A stretch of 64,000 nucleotides of DNA, from NCBI GenBank assembly GCA_038206355.1, contig JBBRAY010000007.1, positions 57,860 to 121,859 on the forward strand, given 5' to 3'. Numbering within the stretch: position 1 is the first letter of the stretch; each line of letters starts with the position of its first letter. Shown piece after piece: positions 27,015-37,400 of this stretch. This DNA comes from JAPLDB01 sp038206355 (GTDB taxonomy: Bacteria > Bacteroidota > Bacteroidia > AKYH767-A > 2013-40CM-41-45). The notes beneath the pieces are model-generated. The model was not told where the DNA came from. It did not search any database and worked only from the letters and a program-made list of their open reading frames with translations. A program made the translations under genes and the position numbers.

Positions 27015-27923
27015 ATGGCTCAGAAAATAAAAAACATTAAACGCTACAACAGGTACTATAAGACTTTTAATTTTTCCAACACCCAGGAAATAGCAAAGGA
27101 AGAACACATAGAATCAAATATAGAATTGAATGAGAGTGGGGACATATTACTTGAGGAAAAATATTCGGCAGACGGTGAACTTGAGGAGCGCAATTCCTAT
27201 ATATATAATCCTGCAGGAAAACTACTTGAGCATTCTTTGTTGTATGCTGCTGAAGATGCAACGGAGAAAAGGGTTCTAAGCCGTGACGAGGCCGGAAAAC
27301 TTCTTGTTGAGACAAAATATTATGGCGGCGAACCCGGAGAACACACGGAATATGTTTACAATGATCAGGGCGAACCCATCGAACGGAAAAATTTTGACGA
27401 AGAGGGGAAATTTATTTCAAGGGACGTTTTTACCTATGATGAAAAGGGCGGTCTTGCCGGTCAGGTTACACATGATGAACAGGATAGTATAACCTCTAAA
27501 ACAACATTTGTATCTGCCGATGATAAATCAATTGAACAATGTGAGTTCGATGCAAATGATAAACTCCTGAATAAAACAGTTGCCAGATATAATGACGCAG
27601 GCAAGGAGATATCATCTGTTCAGACTACGCCTGACGGAAAATTAATTTCAAGTATTATTTCCACATTCGACGAAAAGGGAAATGTACTGGAGCGGCAATA
27701 CAAGGATTTTTATTCCAAGACAATGCGCTATGAATATGACGAAAACAGTCGTTGCATCATGCAGGAATTATTTGACGGCAATGGTGTACTGCTCAGGAAA
27801 AATCTTTATGAATACGATGAGTCTGGAAATTTATTACTCGAGCAGACTTATGAAATGGATACAAGCAGGGGTGGAAGGGATAAGCACTTTGAGACCCGGA
27901 TAGAATATGAATTTTTTAGTTAA
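27015..27923 (+). CDS. Cytoplasmic YD-repeat-like protein
   Basis: 302 residues, no signal peptide or TM segment. About ten to twelve 20-22-residue units of the form Y(N/D)xxGxxxxxxxxD, such as IYNPAGKLLEHSL, VYNDQGEPIERKNFDEEG, TYDEKGGLAGQ, TFDEKGNVLERQ and EYDESGNLLLEQ, forming a continuous beta meander like RHS or toxin-shell YD repeats. Strongly acidic. Its function is unknown. It lies between a sigma-54-type regulator and murF with gaps of 18 and 22 nt, so it is likely co-expressed with both. The exported protein at 3159 is built from similar units. Confidence 0.78.
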   Translation: MAQKIKNIKRYNRYYKTFNFSNTQEIAKEEHIESNIELNESGDILLEEKYSADGELEERNSYIYNPAGKLLEHSLLYAAEDATEKRVLSRDEAGKLLVETKYYGGEPGEHTEYVYNDQGEPIERKNFDEEGKFISRDVFTYDEKGGLAGQVTHDEQDSITSKTTFVSADDKSIEQCEFDANDKLLNKTVARYNDAGKEISSVQTTPDGKLISSIISTFDEKGNVLERQYKDFYSKTMRYEYDENSRCIMQELFDGNGVLLRKNLYEYDESGNLLLEQTYEMDTSRGGRDKHFETRIEYEFFS

Positions 27924-27945
27924 TTAATTTCAGATCTTTTGCCTT

Positions 27946-29244
27946 ATGAATATTGAAGCACTTTATTTCATTTATCAAAAACATTCAATTGTTTGCACAG
28001 ATACAAGAAAGATCAGCAAGGGCTGTATTTTTTTCGCATTGAAGGGAGAAAATTTTAATGGAAATTCTTTTGCAGAGGAAGCACTGGGAAAGGGTGCAGC
28101 CTTTGCAGTGATTGATGAGCCCGCATTCAAGAAGGATGACAGGTATATTTTAGTTGATGATGTGTTGAGCAGCCTCCAACACCTGGCCAACTTTCACCGA
28201 CGGCAATTGAAATGTCCGGTAATTGCCATCACAGGCAGCAATGGAAAAACGACAACGAAAGAACTGATTAGCCGCGTTCTCTCTAAAAAATTCAGGACGA
28301 ATTTTACAAAAGGAAATCTCAACAATCACATCGGTGTTCCGTTAACCATTCTTTCCACTCCCCCGGATTGCGAAATGCTTATAGTTGAAATGGGGGCCAA
28401 TCATCAGAAGGAGATAGAAACGCTTTGTGCGATTGCAATGCCTGATTACGGTATTATTAGTAATGTAGGTAAGGCGCATCTTGAGGGATTTGGTGGAATG
28501 GATGGAGTAAAAAAGGGTAAAGGTGAGCTTTATGAATTCCTGTCCCTTCATCATGGATGTGCATTTGTAAATGGTGACGATGCAACACTTCTGGAAATGA
28601 TGAAGGAAAGAAATGTAAAGAGCATGATAACATACGGCACAGGAAATAGATTCGATTGCAACGGAAAACTTTTATCGTTAGCTCCTTTTTTGAAAGTGGA
28701 ATGGAAAGCGGGGAGAGCAGGAGGAACAATCTCATCACAACTCATAGGGGAATACAATTTTGAAAACATACTCGCTGCTGTTTGTATAGGAAATTATTTT
28801 GGCGTTGATAAAGCCGATATCAGCAATGCCATTGATGGCTATGTCCCTGATAATTCACGTTCACAAATTGTAAAACGGGGATCAAATACAATTATCCTTG
28901 ATGCATATAATGCTAACCCAGCCAGCATGAATGCAGCACTAAGGAATTTTTCGCAAATGGAAAGCAATCATAAAATTATCTTCCTCGGTGAAATGGCGGA
29001 GTTGGGAAAAGAAAGTGAAGCAGAGCACAGACAAATTTCTGAATTGCTTCAAAAAATAGACATTGAAAAAATAATATTGGTAGGAAAAAAATTTACTGAT
29101 ATTTCAGCATCATTTCCTGCTGTATATTTTAATTCTTCAGCAGAAGCAACCGTTTGGGCAAAGGATCAGAAAATCGAAGATGCATTAATACTGATCAAAG
29201 GATCACGCAGCAGTAAAATGGAAGCAGTACTCGAAGCACTGTAA
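27946..29244 (+). CDS. murF: UDP-N-acetylmuramoyl-tripeptide--D-alanyl-D-alanine ligase
   Basis: 432 residues; adds D-Ala-D-Ala to the UDP-MurNAc tripeptide, the last cytoplasmic step of peptidoglycan precursor synthesis. Mur-ligase architecture: an N-terminal UDP-binding domain (STDTRKIS-like VCTDTRKISKGCIFFAL), ATPase domain with ITGSNGKTTTKE, NKGNLNNHIGVPLT-like KGNLNNHIGVPLTIL, MGANHQKEIE, and a C-terminal domain starting DNSRSQIV and with LDAYNANPASM. The stop codon is only 4 nt from the end of the convergent wzc gene. Confidence 0.95.
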   Translation: MNIEALYFIYQKHSIVCTDTRKISKGCIFFALKGENFNGNSFAEEALGKGAAFAVIDEPAFKKDDRYILVDDVLSSLQHLANFHRRQLKCPVIAITGSNGKTTTKELISRVLSKKFRTNFTKGNLNNHIGVPLTILSTPPDCEMLIVEMGANHQKEIETLCAIAMPDYGIISNVGKAHLEGFGGMDGVKKGKGELYEFLSLHHGCAFVNGDDATLLEMMKERNVKSMITYGTGNRFDCNGKLLSLAPFLKVEWKAGRAGGTISSQLIGEYNFENILAAVCIGNYFGVDKADISNAIDGYVPDNSRSQIVKRGSNTIILDAYNANPASMNAALRNFSQMESNHKIIFLGEMAELGKESEAEHRQISELLQKIDIEKIILVGKKFTDISASFPAVYFNSSAEATVWAKDQKIEDALILIKGSRSSKMEAVLEAL

Positions 29245-29248
29245 CCGG

Positions 29249-31636
29249 TCAGGTTTTGGATTTTCTCAAACGGGAAAACCAGCTTTTCTTTTTTTGATCT
29301 TCGTCGTAATAACCGTATCCGCCATAACCATAACCATAGCCATAGCCATAGCCATGGCTGCGGTGAGCACCTGTATCATTGAGTAGAATGCATAGGTTTT
29401 CAACCTTACCCTGAGCATGCAGATTATTGATTGTTTTTACGTAATCCTTTCTTGAATAATTTTCACGAAGGATGAACATGTTGATGTCTGCAAGATTCAT
29501 CATCATCATCGCGTCGCTTACAATTCCCACAGGAGGCGTATCAATAATAACAAAGTCATACATGCCTTTCAGTTTATTGAGGAGCTCCACCGTTTCTTTT
29601 TTTGCAAGCAATTCGGCAGGATTTGGCGGGACAGGTCCGCTGCTGATGATGTCAAGATTTTCAACAGGCGTTTTTTGAATCACCTCAGTAAGGCTGACAG
29701 CACCGATAAGATAATTGCTTACTCCTTTGTCGTTCTTTACTCCAAGATCAGCAACCAGTTGTGGCTTTCTTAAATCCATCCCGACAATAATTACTTTGTA
29801 ATGCTGAAGTGCAAGTACAGACGCCAGGTTTAAGGTGCTGAAGGATTTCCCTTCACCTCCAACATTACTTGTTATAAGCACTACTTTTTTTGCTTCACTC
29901 AGTCCGAAATACATCAGGTTTGCCCTGATACTCCTGAAAGCTTCTGCAATGGAACTCTTGGGCTTGTTGGCAACAGCCATTCTGTTTCCCGTCGTCATGT
30001 GGCCCACAATTCCAATGATTGGAATCTTCGTCAGGCGCTCAATATCATCCCTGCTGCTGATGGTGTTCTGAATAAAGCCCTGAAGCAAAATGATAAAAAG
30101 CGGAACCAATACAACGAGAAGCAGCGCAACAATTGCAACGGCTTTGTTATTCGGGATTACAGGCTTTTCATTTACACTTGCAAGATCAAGTACTTTATTA
30201 TCGCTAACCGCCGTTGCTTTTGCTATTCCTGTTTCAGCTTTTTTCTGAAGGAGGTATAAATAAATATTTTCGTTTACACTGAAGTTTCTTTGAATTCCCA
30301 AAAGTTCGCGTTCAATGCGCGGAACTTTTTTGATCTGTGCTTCGCTCTGTGCAAGTTCTTTGGATATTCCAAGTAGTCCGACTTTAACGCCATTCCGTAT
30401 CGACTGAATATTTTCTATCAATGAATTTTTTGTTGCGGCGATTTGTTCATCTATTTCCTTTACTGCAGGATTTGCATCACTTGTTCCAAAACGAAGTGTT
30501 TTTCTTTTTGTCTGTAATCGCTGGAGATCTGCAATTAAATTTACAAGTAATGGATCAGGCGTACCCAATGAACTTGGCGCCAGTTGGGTGAGGTCTTTAT
30601 TCTTTGTAACGTAATCGTAGAGATAGTCAAGCGAACTTAAATCCATTTCTGATTTTATCCTGTCAGCATCAATGGTAGTAAGCTTTTCAAGATAAGCCTG
30701 CGATTCCTGGCTAAGGTTAACCGTACCTTTTTCTTCCTTAAAATTCTGCAAGTCTTGTTCGATCCCACCCAGCGTTTTACTGATATCAGCCAACTGTTCG
30801 TCAACAAATTTCAGCGTAAGGCCTGCAACGGCTGCTTTATCACGCACATCGCGATTGATATATACTTCGCCGATCTTATTCAGAAAATCCATGGCACGCT
30901 CTTTAATATTGTCCTGTACGCTGAGTGTGACGATTGTTGCGTCTTTGTTGAGTGGATTTACTTTTAATTTTTCATCCTTGTAGTAATTAATCAGTGAATT
31001 GATGGAGTTGACCTTGAAATAATAATTTTTTTCTGAGGCATTTGAAAAATCAGGTTCAGTTTTTTCAATCGTAAAGCTGAATTTAGGAGTACGGATGGTC
31101 TCACCAAAACGATGAACCTTACTATAAGTGAAATCGGCCAGTGATGAATTGTCAATTTCTGTTTCAAGTAAATAACTCCCTGTATCAATTATTGTCAGCT
31201 CAAAATACTCACCATAAACGCCCTTGTCAACAAAAACAGTGTTGACCGAAAAAGGATTGTTTTTGTATAAAGGCTGTTTGAAGAATGTCCCGGGACTGTA
31301 ATAGCTCACTTCCAGGTTGAGTTCATTAATAGTTTCTTCCAGAATAGAACGTGACTGAAGAATTCCCATCTCTGTCGCAATATTTTTTTGATTACCGAAA
31401 ACATCGCCGGCAATAAAGTCTTCAATTTTATTTGAAGAATTTTTCGAATCCTTTATAAGAACGCTGCTGCTGGCTTCGTAAATAGGTAAGGTAAACCTGA
31501 TATAACTAAAAGCCGCTGCTCCGAAAAGTATTAGGGAAATAATAAAGTAATGCCATTTCCTGCGTACATTCTGAAACAATTGACGCAGGTCAATCTCATC
31601 ATCATTTTTTTTAATGTTTATCGATTCGTTCTTCAT
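29249..31636 (-). CDS. wzc: Wzc-like polysaccharide co-polymerase / tyrosine autokinase
   Basis: 795 residues. N-terminal Wzz domain bounded by two TM segments (about 30-50 and 500-525), a long periplasmic coiled-coil region, then a cytoplasmic BY-kinase with Walker A SNVGGEGKSFSTLN (about 590-600), Walker A' VIIVGMDLRKP and Walker B FVIIDTPPVG. The C-terminal tail is a Tyr cluster of alternating Gly-Tyr followed by YYDEDQKKK, the expected autophosphorylation site. The alternating part is encoded by a tandem hexanucleotide. It should control chain length and export of a capsule or exopolysaccharide together with Wza, whose stop it overlaps by 4 nt. No polysaccharide-synthesis cluster is adjacent. 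Confidence 0.93.
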   Translation of the reverse strand: MKNESINIKKNDDEIDLRQLFQNVRRKWHYFIISLILFGAAAFSYIRFTLPIYEASSSVLIKDSKNSSNKIEDFIAGDVFGNQKNIATEMGILQSRSILEETINELNLEVSYYSPGTFFKQPLYKNNPFSVNTVFVDKGVYGEYFELTIIDTGSYLLETEIDNSSLADFTYSKVHRFGETIRTPKFSFTIEKTEPDFSNASEKNYYFKVNSINSLINYYKDEKLKVNPLNKDATIVTLSVQDNIKERAMDFLNKIGEVYINRDVRDKAAVAGLTLKFVDEQLADISKTLGGIEQDLQNFKEEKGTVNLSQESQAYLEKLTTIDADRIKSEMDLSSLDYLYDYVTKNKDLTQLAPSSLGTPDPLLVNLIADLQRLQTKRKTLRFGTSDANPAVKEIDEQIAATKNSLIENIQSIRNGVKVGLLGISKELAQSEAQIKKVPRIERELLGIQRNFSVNENIYLYLLQKKAETGIAKATAVSDNKVLDLASVNEKPVIPNNKAVAIVALLLVVLVPLFIILLQGFIQNTISSRDDIERLTKIPIIGIVGHMTTGNRMAVANKPKSSIAEAFRSIRANLMYFGLSEAKKVVLITSNVGGEGKSFSTLNLASVLALQHYKVIIVGMDLRKPQLVADLGVKNDKGVSNYLIGAVSLTEVIQKTPVENLDIISSGPVPPNPAELLAKKETVELLNKLKGMYDFVIIDTPPVGIVSDAMMMMNLADINMFILRENYSRKDYVKTINNLHAQGKVENLCILLNDTGAHRSHGYGYGYGYGYGGYGYYDEDQKKKSWFSRLRKSKT
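29321..29353. repeat. Hexanucleotide tandem repeat in the wzc Tyr tail
   Basis: On the plus strand CATAAC/CATAGC units are repeated five to six times in a row (CCATAACCATAACCATAGCC and onward), encoding alternating Gly-Tyr. Unit changes keep the frame but alter tyrosine number. Confidence 0.8.
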
Positions 31637-32391
31637 TTTCTATTGGTGATGATAAAAGTGAAAACTAAAACCGCCGTCGTAATAATTGAAGTAAACACAG
31701 TAATTGTCGGGCTTGCATTTTGAAAAGCTCTTTTGCGGGTCGGTTCTACATAAATGATATCATCAGGGTGGAGATAGTAGGTTTCGGCAGAAAGCACATT
31801 GGACGAAGTGAGATCAAGATTGAATTGTTTCGACTCATTATTTTCTTCACGTATTAATTTTACATTGGTTCTGCTTCCAAACCCTGTAAGGTCCCCGGCA
31901 AGTCCAAGCACTTCAGGTAGCGTGGCGCGCTCGTTATAAATATAATATGTTCCGGGTTTATTCACCTCGCCAAGTACAGTAATTTTGAAATTAAGTTTTC
32001 GGATTGTCACAATCGGATCTTCCATATAAACTTTAAACTTTGTTTCTATGAGTTCAGAAGCTTCCTGTATCGTGAGGCCGTTTATATTTACACTTCCTAT
32101 CAGCGGAATTTTTACTTCTCCGTTTTCGGAAACCATATAACCCCGTTCATAAGGTGACCTTGAATCGCTGATGGTTTTCTCTCCCGGTTGCGCCAGAAAA
32201 GGGAACGACTCAGCATTAATAGTGAAAACGTAAATTGATAAAATATCGCCGGGATAAATTTTTAATTTGTAAGTACTTGCCTTCAGCGAGGGAACCTGAC
32301 CCTGGAAATAGACGAGTTTTTTTTGCGGGGTGCAGGAAGCGATAATACCCAGCACTGCAATGGATATAATTTTTCTGATGGAGAATTTCAT
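31633..32391 (-). CDS. wza: Wza-like polysaccharide export lipoprotein
   Basis: 252 residues; lipobox at GIIASC (Cys20). The polysaccharide biosynthesis/export domain follows (YKLKIYPGDILSIYVF) and a SLBB domain (FKITVLGEVNKPGTYYIYNERATLPEVLGLAGDLTGFG). A single C-terminal hydrophobic helix (about 226-247) resembles the membrane-crossing helix of Wza. Shorter than E. coli Wza (one SLBB instead of two), as is usual in Bacteroidota. Overlaps wzc by 4 nt and begins 27 nt downstream of the acyl-CoA dehydrogenase. Confidence 0.92.
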   Translation of the reverse strand: MKFSIRKIISIAVLGIIASCTPQKKLVYFQGQVPSLKASTYKLKIYPGDILSIYVFTINAESFPFLAQPGEKTISDSRSPYERGYMVSENGEVKIPLIGSVNINGLTIQEASELIETKFKVYMEDPIVTIRKLNFKITVLGEVNKPGTYYIYNERATLPEVLGLAGDLTGFGSRTNVKLIREENNESKQFNLDLTSSNVLSAETYYLHPDDIIYVEPTRKRAFQNASPTITVFTSIITTAVLVFTFIITNRK

Positions 32392-32418
32392 TTCTGCCGT
32401 GGTGATTAGTTGCTGAAA

Positions 32419-33558
32419 TTAAGAAAGGATGGACCGGGAGATGACAATTTTTTGCACCTCAGAAGTGCCTTCATAGATCTGTGTAATCTTCGCATCACGC
32501 ATCAGCCGTTCAACATGAAACTCTTTTACAAATCCGTATCCGCCATGTATCTGCACGGCTTCCACTGTTGTTTCCATGGCTACCCTTGAAGAGAAAAGCT
32601 TTGCCATCGACGCCGACAATCCATAGTCCATCTTTTGATCCTTCATCCATGCTGCTTTCAGGCAAAGAAGTCGCGCGGCATCAATCTCAGTAGCCATATC
32701 TGCAAGCTTGAATTGTATGGCCTGGTGCTGACTGATGGTTTTGCCAAAGGCTTTCCGTTCCTTCGAATAGGCAAGTGCAAGTTCATAGGCACCGGATGCT
32801 ATCCCGAGCGCCTGAGATGCTATCCCGATTCTTCCGCCTGTAAGTGTTTTCATCGCAAACTTAAATCCGAAACCATCTTCGCCGATGCGGTTTGCTTTTG
32901 GAACTTTTACATCGCTGAACATCAGTGAATGCGTATCGCTGCCCCTTATCCCCAACTTATTTTCCTTTGACCCGACTGTGAATCCCGGCATTCCACGCTC
33001 AACAATAAATGCATTGATGCCTTTTGATTTTTTTTCAGGATAAGTCTGTGCCATTACAAGGTAATAGGTAGCCGTGCTTCCATTCGTGATCCAGTTCTTG
33101 GTTCCGTTAAGAATATAATGGTCACCATTGTCAATGGCAGTCGTCTGCTGCGAAGTTGCATCGCTGCCGGCTTCCGGCTCGCTCAGACAAAATGCGCCGA
33201 TGACTTCCCCTTTGGCCAGAGGCACTAAATATTTTTGCTTTTGTTCTTCATCGCCGAAAGTTTCAAGACCCCAGCAAACGAGCGAATTATTTACGCTCAT
33301 CACTACACTGGCAGAGGCATCCACTTTTGAAATTTCTTCCATGGCAAGCACGTAACTGATGGTATCCATCCCGCTACCTCCATACTTCTGACTTACCATC
33401 ATTCCAAGAAAACCCAGTTCCCCGAGTTGTTTTATTTGCGCTGCAGGGAACTTCTGATGTTCATCCCGTTCGATGACTCCCGGTTTCAATTCATTTTGCG
33501 CAAAATCTCTTGCGGCTTTCTGGATCATTAAGTGTTCTTCGCTCAGCTCAAATTGCAT
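32419..33558 (-). CDS. Acyl-CoA dehydrogenase
   Basis: 379 residues, FAD-dependent first step of beta-oxidation or branched-chain acyl-CoA degradation. Helical N-terminal domain, middle beta domain with GAFCLSEPEAGSDATS and NGTKNWITNG, and C-terminal helical domain with the signature QIHGGYGFVKEFHVERLMRDAKI and the catalytic Glu in IYEGTSEVQK. Resembles short/branched-chain or butyryl-CoA dehydrogenases. A promoter-like element lies at 33583-33611. It may be co-transcribed with wza-wzc (27-nt gap), an unusual pairing. Confidence 0.95.
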   Translation of the reverse strand: MQFELSEEHLMIQKAARDFAQNELKPGVIERDEHQKFPAAQIKQLGELGFLGMMVSQKYGGSGMDTISYVLAMEEISKVDASASVVMSVNNSLVCWGLETFGDEEQKQKYLVPLAKGEVIGAFCLSEPEAGSDATSQQTTAIDNGDHYILNGTKNWITNGSTATYYLVMAQTYPEKKSKGINAFIVERGMPGFTVGSKENKLGIRGSDTHSLMFSDVKVPKANRIGEDGFGFKFAMKTLTGGRIGIASQALGIASGAYELALAYSKERKAFGKTISQHQAIQFKLADMATEIDAARLLCLKAAWMKDQKMDYGLSASMAKLFSSRVAMETTVEAVQIHGGYGFVKEFHVERLMRDAKITQIYEGTSEVQKIVISRSILS

Positions 33559-33582
33559 TTTAACTTTTTTTTACGGTGCGGG

Positions 33583-33611
33583 CAAAGATACACGAATCAA
33601 TCAACCACAAA
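33583..33611 (-). promoter_or_regulatory. Promoter of the acyl-CoA dehydrogenase gene
   Basis: On the minus strand: TTTG (33608-33611), 17 nt, TATCTTTG (33583-33590), 25 nt before the start codon. Confidence 0.55.
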
Positions 33612-33842
33612 AATCAAATGCCATCATCAGATTTTGTTTGTAAATACATGAAAATGACGTCGCTCCATTTATCCCGAAATAAAAACAGGAATGGCAGCAG
33701 GGATTTTCCTGAAATCATTTTGGTGCGAAAAAAAAACGGATAAAAGGGGATGACGGAAAAAGGGATAACAGGATCAGAACGGTCCGCATATCCTCAATAA
33801 TTTTCAGTTCAGGTCCGGATAATTTTAATGCCAGTACTTTTC

Positions 33843-34265
33843 CTAACCCGCTATTGAAAGTTTATTGCTGTGTTCGTTAAACTCTTTTATGGTAAGGTAC
33901 TTCCTCTTGTTATTAATAAGATATCCAACGGAAACTTTTCCTTTATTGAATGGAAGCATTTCTTCATAACCGATATTTTTTGTTTCCCTTTCTGCTTCAA
34001 GGTAAAGTGTTTCTTTTTCTGAAAAGTACTTTGCCGTTGAAGCATTCTCTTTTTTTACCACGCGAACCTTAAACAATCGGTCTCCTACCCACAATTCATC
34101 CAGTTTTAAAGCCACTGAATTTTTTTTTGTGAGCACTTGAATCCTGTAAGTGGTGATATCATCCTTTTTGTTTGTTACCCATTTTTTACTGGTGGCTTTT
34201 ACAATATTAAAATGCCGGTATTTGAAATGATAGTAAATCAGGGAGCAGATGAATGCTATTGTCAT
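33843..34265 (-). CDS. Small membrane-anchored protein of unknown function
   Basis: 140 residues from the first ATG: a short hydrophobic stretch (TIAFICSLIYY) and a basic/beta soluble domain with YRIQVLTKKNSVALKLDELWVGDRLFKVRVVKK. No family recognised. The frame stays open 5' of the ATG back to a stop near 34330, and the upstream codons extend the hydrophobic segment (IFQLPYLVLLM), which would make a full-length TM helix. No ATG, GTG or TTG is available there, so either a rare start is used or the 5' end is decayed. Confidence 0.55.
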   Translation of the reverse strand: MTIAFICSLIYYHFKYRHFNIVKATSKKWVTNKKDDITTYRIQVLTKKNSVALKLDELWVGDRLFKVRVVKKENASTAKYFSEKETLYLEAERETKNIGYEEMLPFNKGKVSVGYLINNKRKYLTIKEFNEHSNKLSIAG

Positions 34266-34403
34266 AAGAAGGACAAGATAGGGAAGCTGAAAAATCTTGG
34301 TAGAAAAGATCTCCGGAAACCTTACAGTAACTGTAGTTTACCTCAGCGTTGAAGTATGAGATTTCCTGAAAATGGCGGGCTTGTTTCGGAATGTAAAAGC
34401 TAT

Positions 34404-37400
34404 TTATTCCTGATAATAATAATCAGTCGCCTCGCCGGGTAATTGTTTAAGGAGTATCCAGTTTCCCAGATCGTCCTGCTTTTCGATTATGTAGTAATCA
34501 ATTCCCATTTCCCAGCCACTGTATTTAGTCCAGTTCAGATGAACAGAACGGTCTTCAAACATCTCTCCTTTAAGAATGATCGTTGACGTATTTCCGCTGA
34601 GGTCTTCAGCAATATCGCAGGTATTGATAACAAGAATTCTGTAGTAGTAATGGTTATTCTGTACATCAACGTCATGATCCAAGTAGTCCGTCTGCAACGG
34701 TGGAAGTGATTTGATGAATGAGAAATTGGTATTGTCGGTCGAACGGTATAAATCGAACTGAACAACTTTTTCAGGATGCACCACCGGTAATTTCCATTCT
34801 GTAAGTACGAAATCATTGGCCTCAACTGTTGACCGCACTACATCAACCACCTGATCAGCCAGTATATTCAATGGAATAGTTTGTGATGTGTCGCTGTTCG
34901 AAATGTATGGATTTCCACAAAGGTCAGTTGCCGTAATTCTGTATGCATACTCATGCGGACAATCAAAAGTCGAGTCCAGATAGGACAATGAATCAGCAGG
35001 AACAGTAACAAGGTAACTCCACGACTCTCCCGGGCGGCAACGGTAAATGATGTAACTGCTCACCGGACATCCGCCATAGGCATTCCACCTTACATCAATC
35101 CCCGTTCCCCCTGCGTCACGTTGTGATGCTACATTGATTGTAGAATGGGCTGTAAGCTGGTCGAGTGGTATCGTGTTTCCGCAAATGTCAAGCGTTTGAA
35201 GTTTATAAGAATAAACATTTGGCAGTGTATTCAAACCGCTGTCAATATAGTGCGGATTGATAGAGTAATTGGTATTGTTAATGTTTAGTTCTGAATAAAT
35301 ACTCTGATACAAACCGGAATTATTATTCAACCGGTAAAGTATATATCCGCCAAGATCAATGGCAGCATTGTTCTCCCATGTAATTTCAACCGTTGTATTT
35401 GAGGTTACCGATACACTTAGAATATTTGAAACATTTGGAGGAAGGGTATCAAACACATGGATCATCGCCGGAAAATTAATGTTGTCGCTGCATCCGTTAT
35501 TGTTTGTTACCGTCAGACTAACACTATAAAATCCCGGGTTGCTAAATAATATATCAGGATTTTGACTTGTAGATGTTACCCCGTTTCCGAAATCCCATAA
35601 ATAACTTGCACCCTGAGACCATGTTACAGAACTTGTAAAGTGAACGAACAACGGAGCGCATCCCTGACTGGCACTTGCAGTGAATACGGGAGCAGGAGTT
35701 GCAAGTACCTGAACCGGTGTGGAAGCTCTTGCTGTATCCCGACATCCGTATTGATTGATGCTGACAAGCTGAACAGAATAATTGCCGGGGATGTTGTAAG
35801 TGTGGGAAGCATTCGTGCCAGTGGAAGTTGATCCGTCTCCGAAAATCCATATCGAGCTGTCGGCTCCTGTTGATGCATTGATGAAATTGGTTGCATAAGG
35901 CATACAACCATTTGTATTTGGCGTGCTGAATGCAGATGCAGGAACAGGATGAACAATTACTTTCTGAGGATATTCATAATAGGATGAGCATCCTGCTGTG
36001 TCGTGGGTTACTAGTGTAACAGTAAACGTTCCGGTGTCCAGATAATTATTGAAAGAGTTTGTCGTCTGCAATGAATTTCCGTCCCCGAAGTTCCAGCTCC
36101 AGTCAACGGCATTTTGAGATTGATCAGTAAAATCCACATGGAATGGAACGCAACCTTCTGTAGTTGTCGCAGCGAATTTTGTTATCGGACCAAGTACAGT
36201 GATATACTGAGGAATGGTAAGCGTATCAGCACAACCAACACTTGTTGAAGCGATAAGGGTTACTGTATAAATTCCCGGCGTATTATAGATATGCGTAGGA
36301 TTGGCATTCGTGGATGTGCTGCTGTCTCCAAAATCCCATAAGTAAGTATCTGTATCAATAGATGAATCAGTAAACTGAACAATAGACGGCGCACATGAAT
36401 ACAGGTCAGGAGTTGCAAACCTCGCAATGGGTTCCCTCACATGAATTCCTGCAAGCAGCTTCATCGTGTCAGTACAATTATTGTATGTCGGACCTGCATT
36501 TACCACGAGTGTTACAGTGTAATTTCCGGGAGTGGTATAAATATGGTCAGGATCTCTTAGTGTTGATGTTGTACCGTCACCAAAATCCCAATGTTGACTC
36601 GTGGCCATCACAGAATTATTTGTGAAATGTACACTCATTGGTGTACAGCCTGAGTCCACATCAGCGCTGAAAATTGCATTGAGAGGAGAGAATGGAACAC
36701 TTCTCATTGTATCCCGGCATCCATTCGCATCCACAATAGCTAACCACATGTAATGCGTAGGAATTGTATCGTATACATGTACAGGATTCTGTAAATTAGA
36801 TGTATCAGAGGTGCCAAAATGCCAGTTCCATGAAACAGCATTCGCGCTCAAATCAGTAAAAGCAACTGTTATCGGAAGACAAATCCCATCAATCACATAG
36901 CTGAAATTTGCATACGCAGTATCTACACGTACCGCCTGAGGAATAGTATAAGTACTTATGCAACTGCCACGATAAACTGTTAATGAAACATCATAAATAC
37001 CTGCGACGGTATAATTATGTGCAGGGATTTCTACTGTTGAATTTATTCCATCACCAAAATCCCAGAGGTATCCGTCAGCATTTGTTGAGAGGTTGTTGAA
37101 GTTAACAAGAATTTCATCACACCTTCTTCCGGGTCCGTGCAAACTGAACATCGCTTGCGGAAGGCTGATGGCTATCGCAGGAAACACAGTAAATGTTTGT
37201 GCACAACCCGAATTATCCGTGACCGTCAGTGTTGCAGTATAATTTCCTTCGGCTGTGTATACATGGCCGGGATTGGGTTGGTTTGACGTGGTGCCATCAC
37301 CGAAATCCCATAAATAGGAAGGGTAATTTTGTAAGCTCGTTGCAAAATGCACAGTATCCAACCCGCACATTTCTGTTTCGCTTGCCTGTATTGGTGAAAC

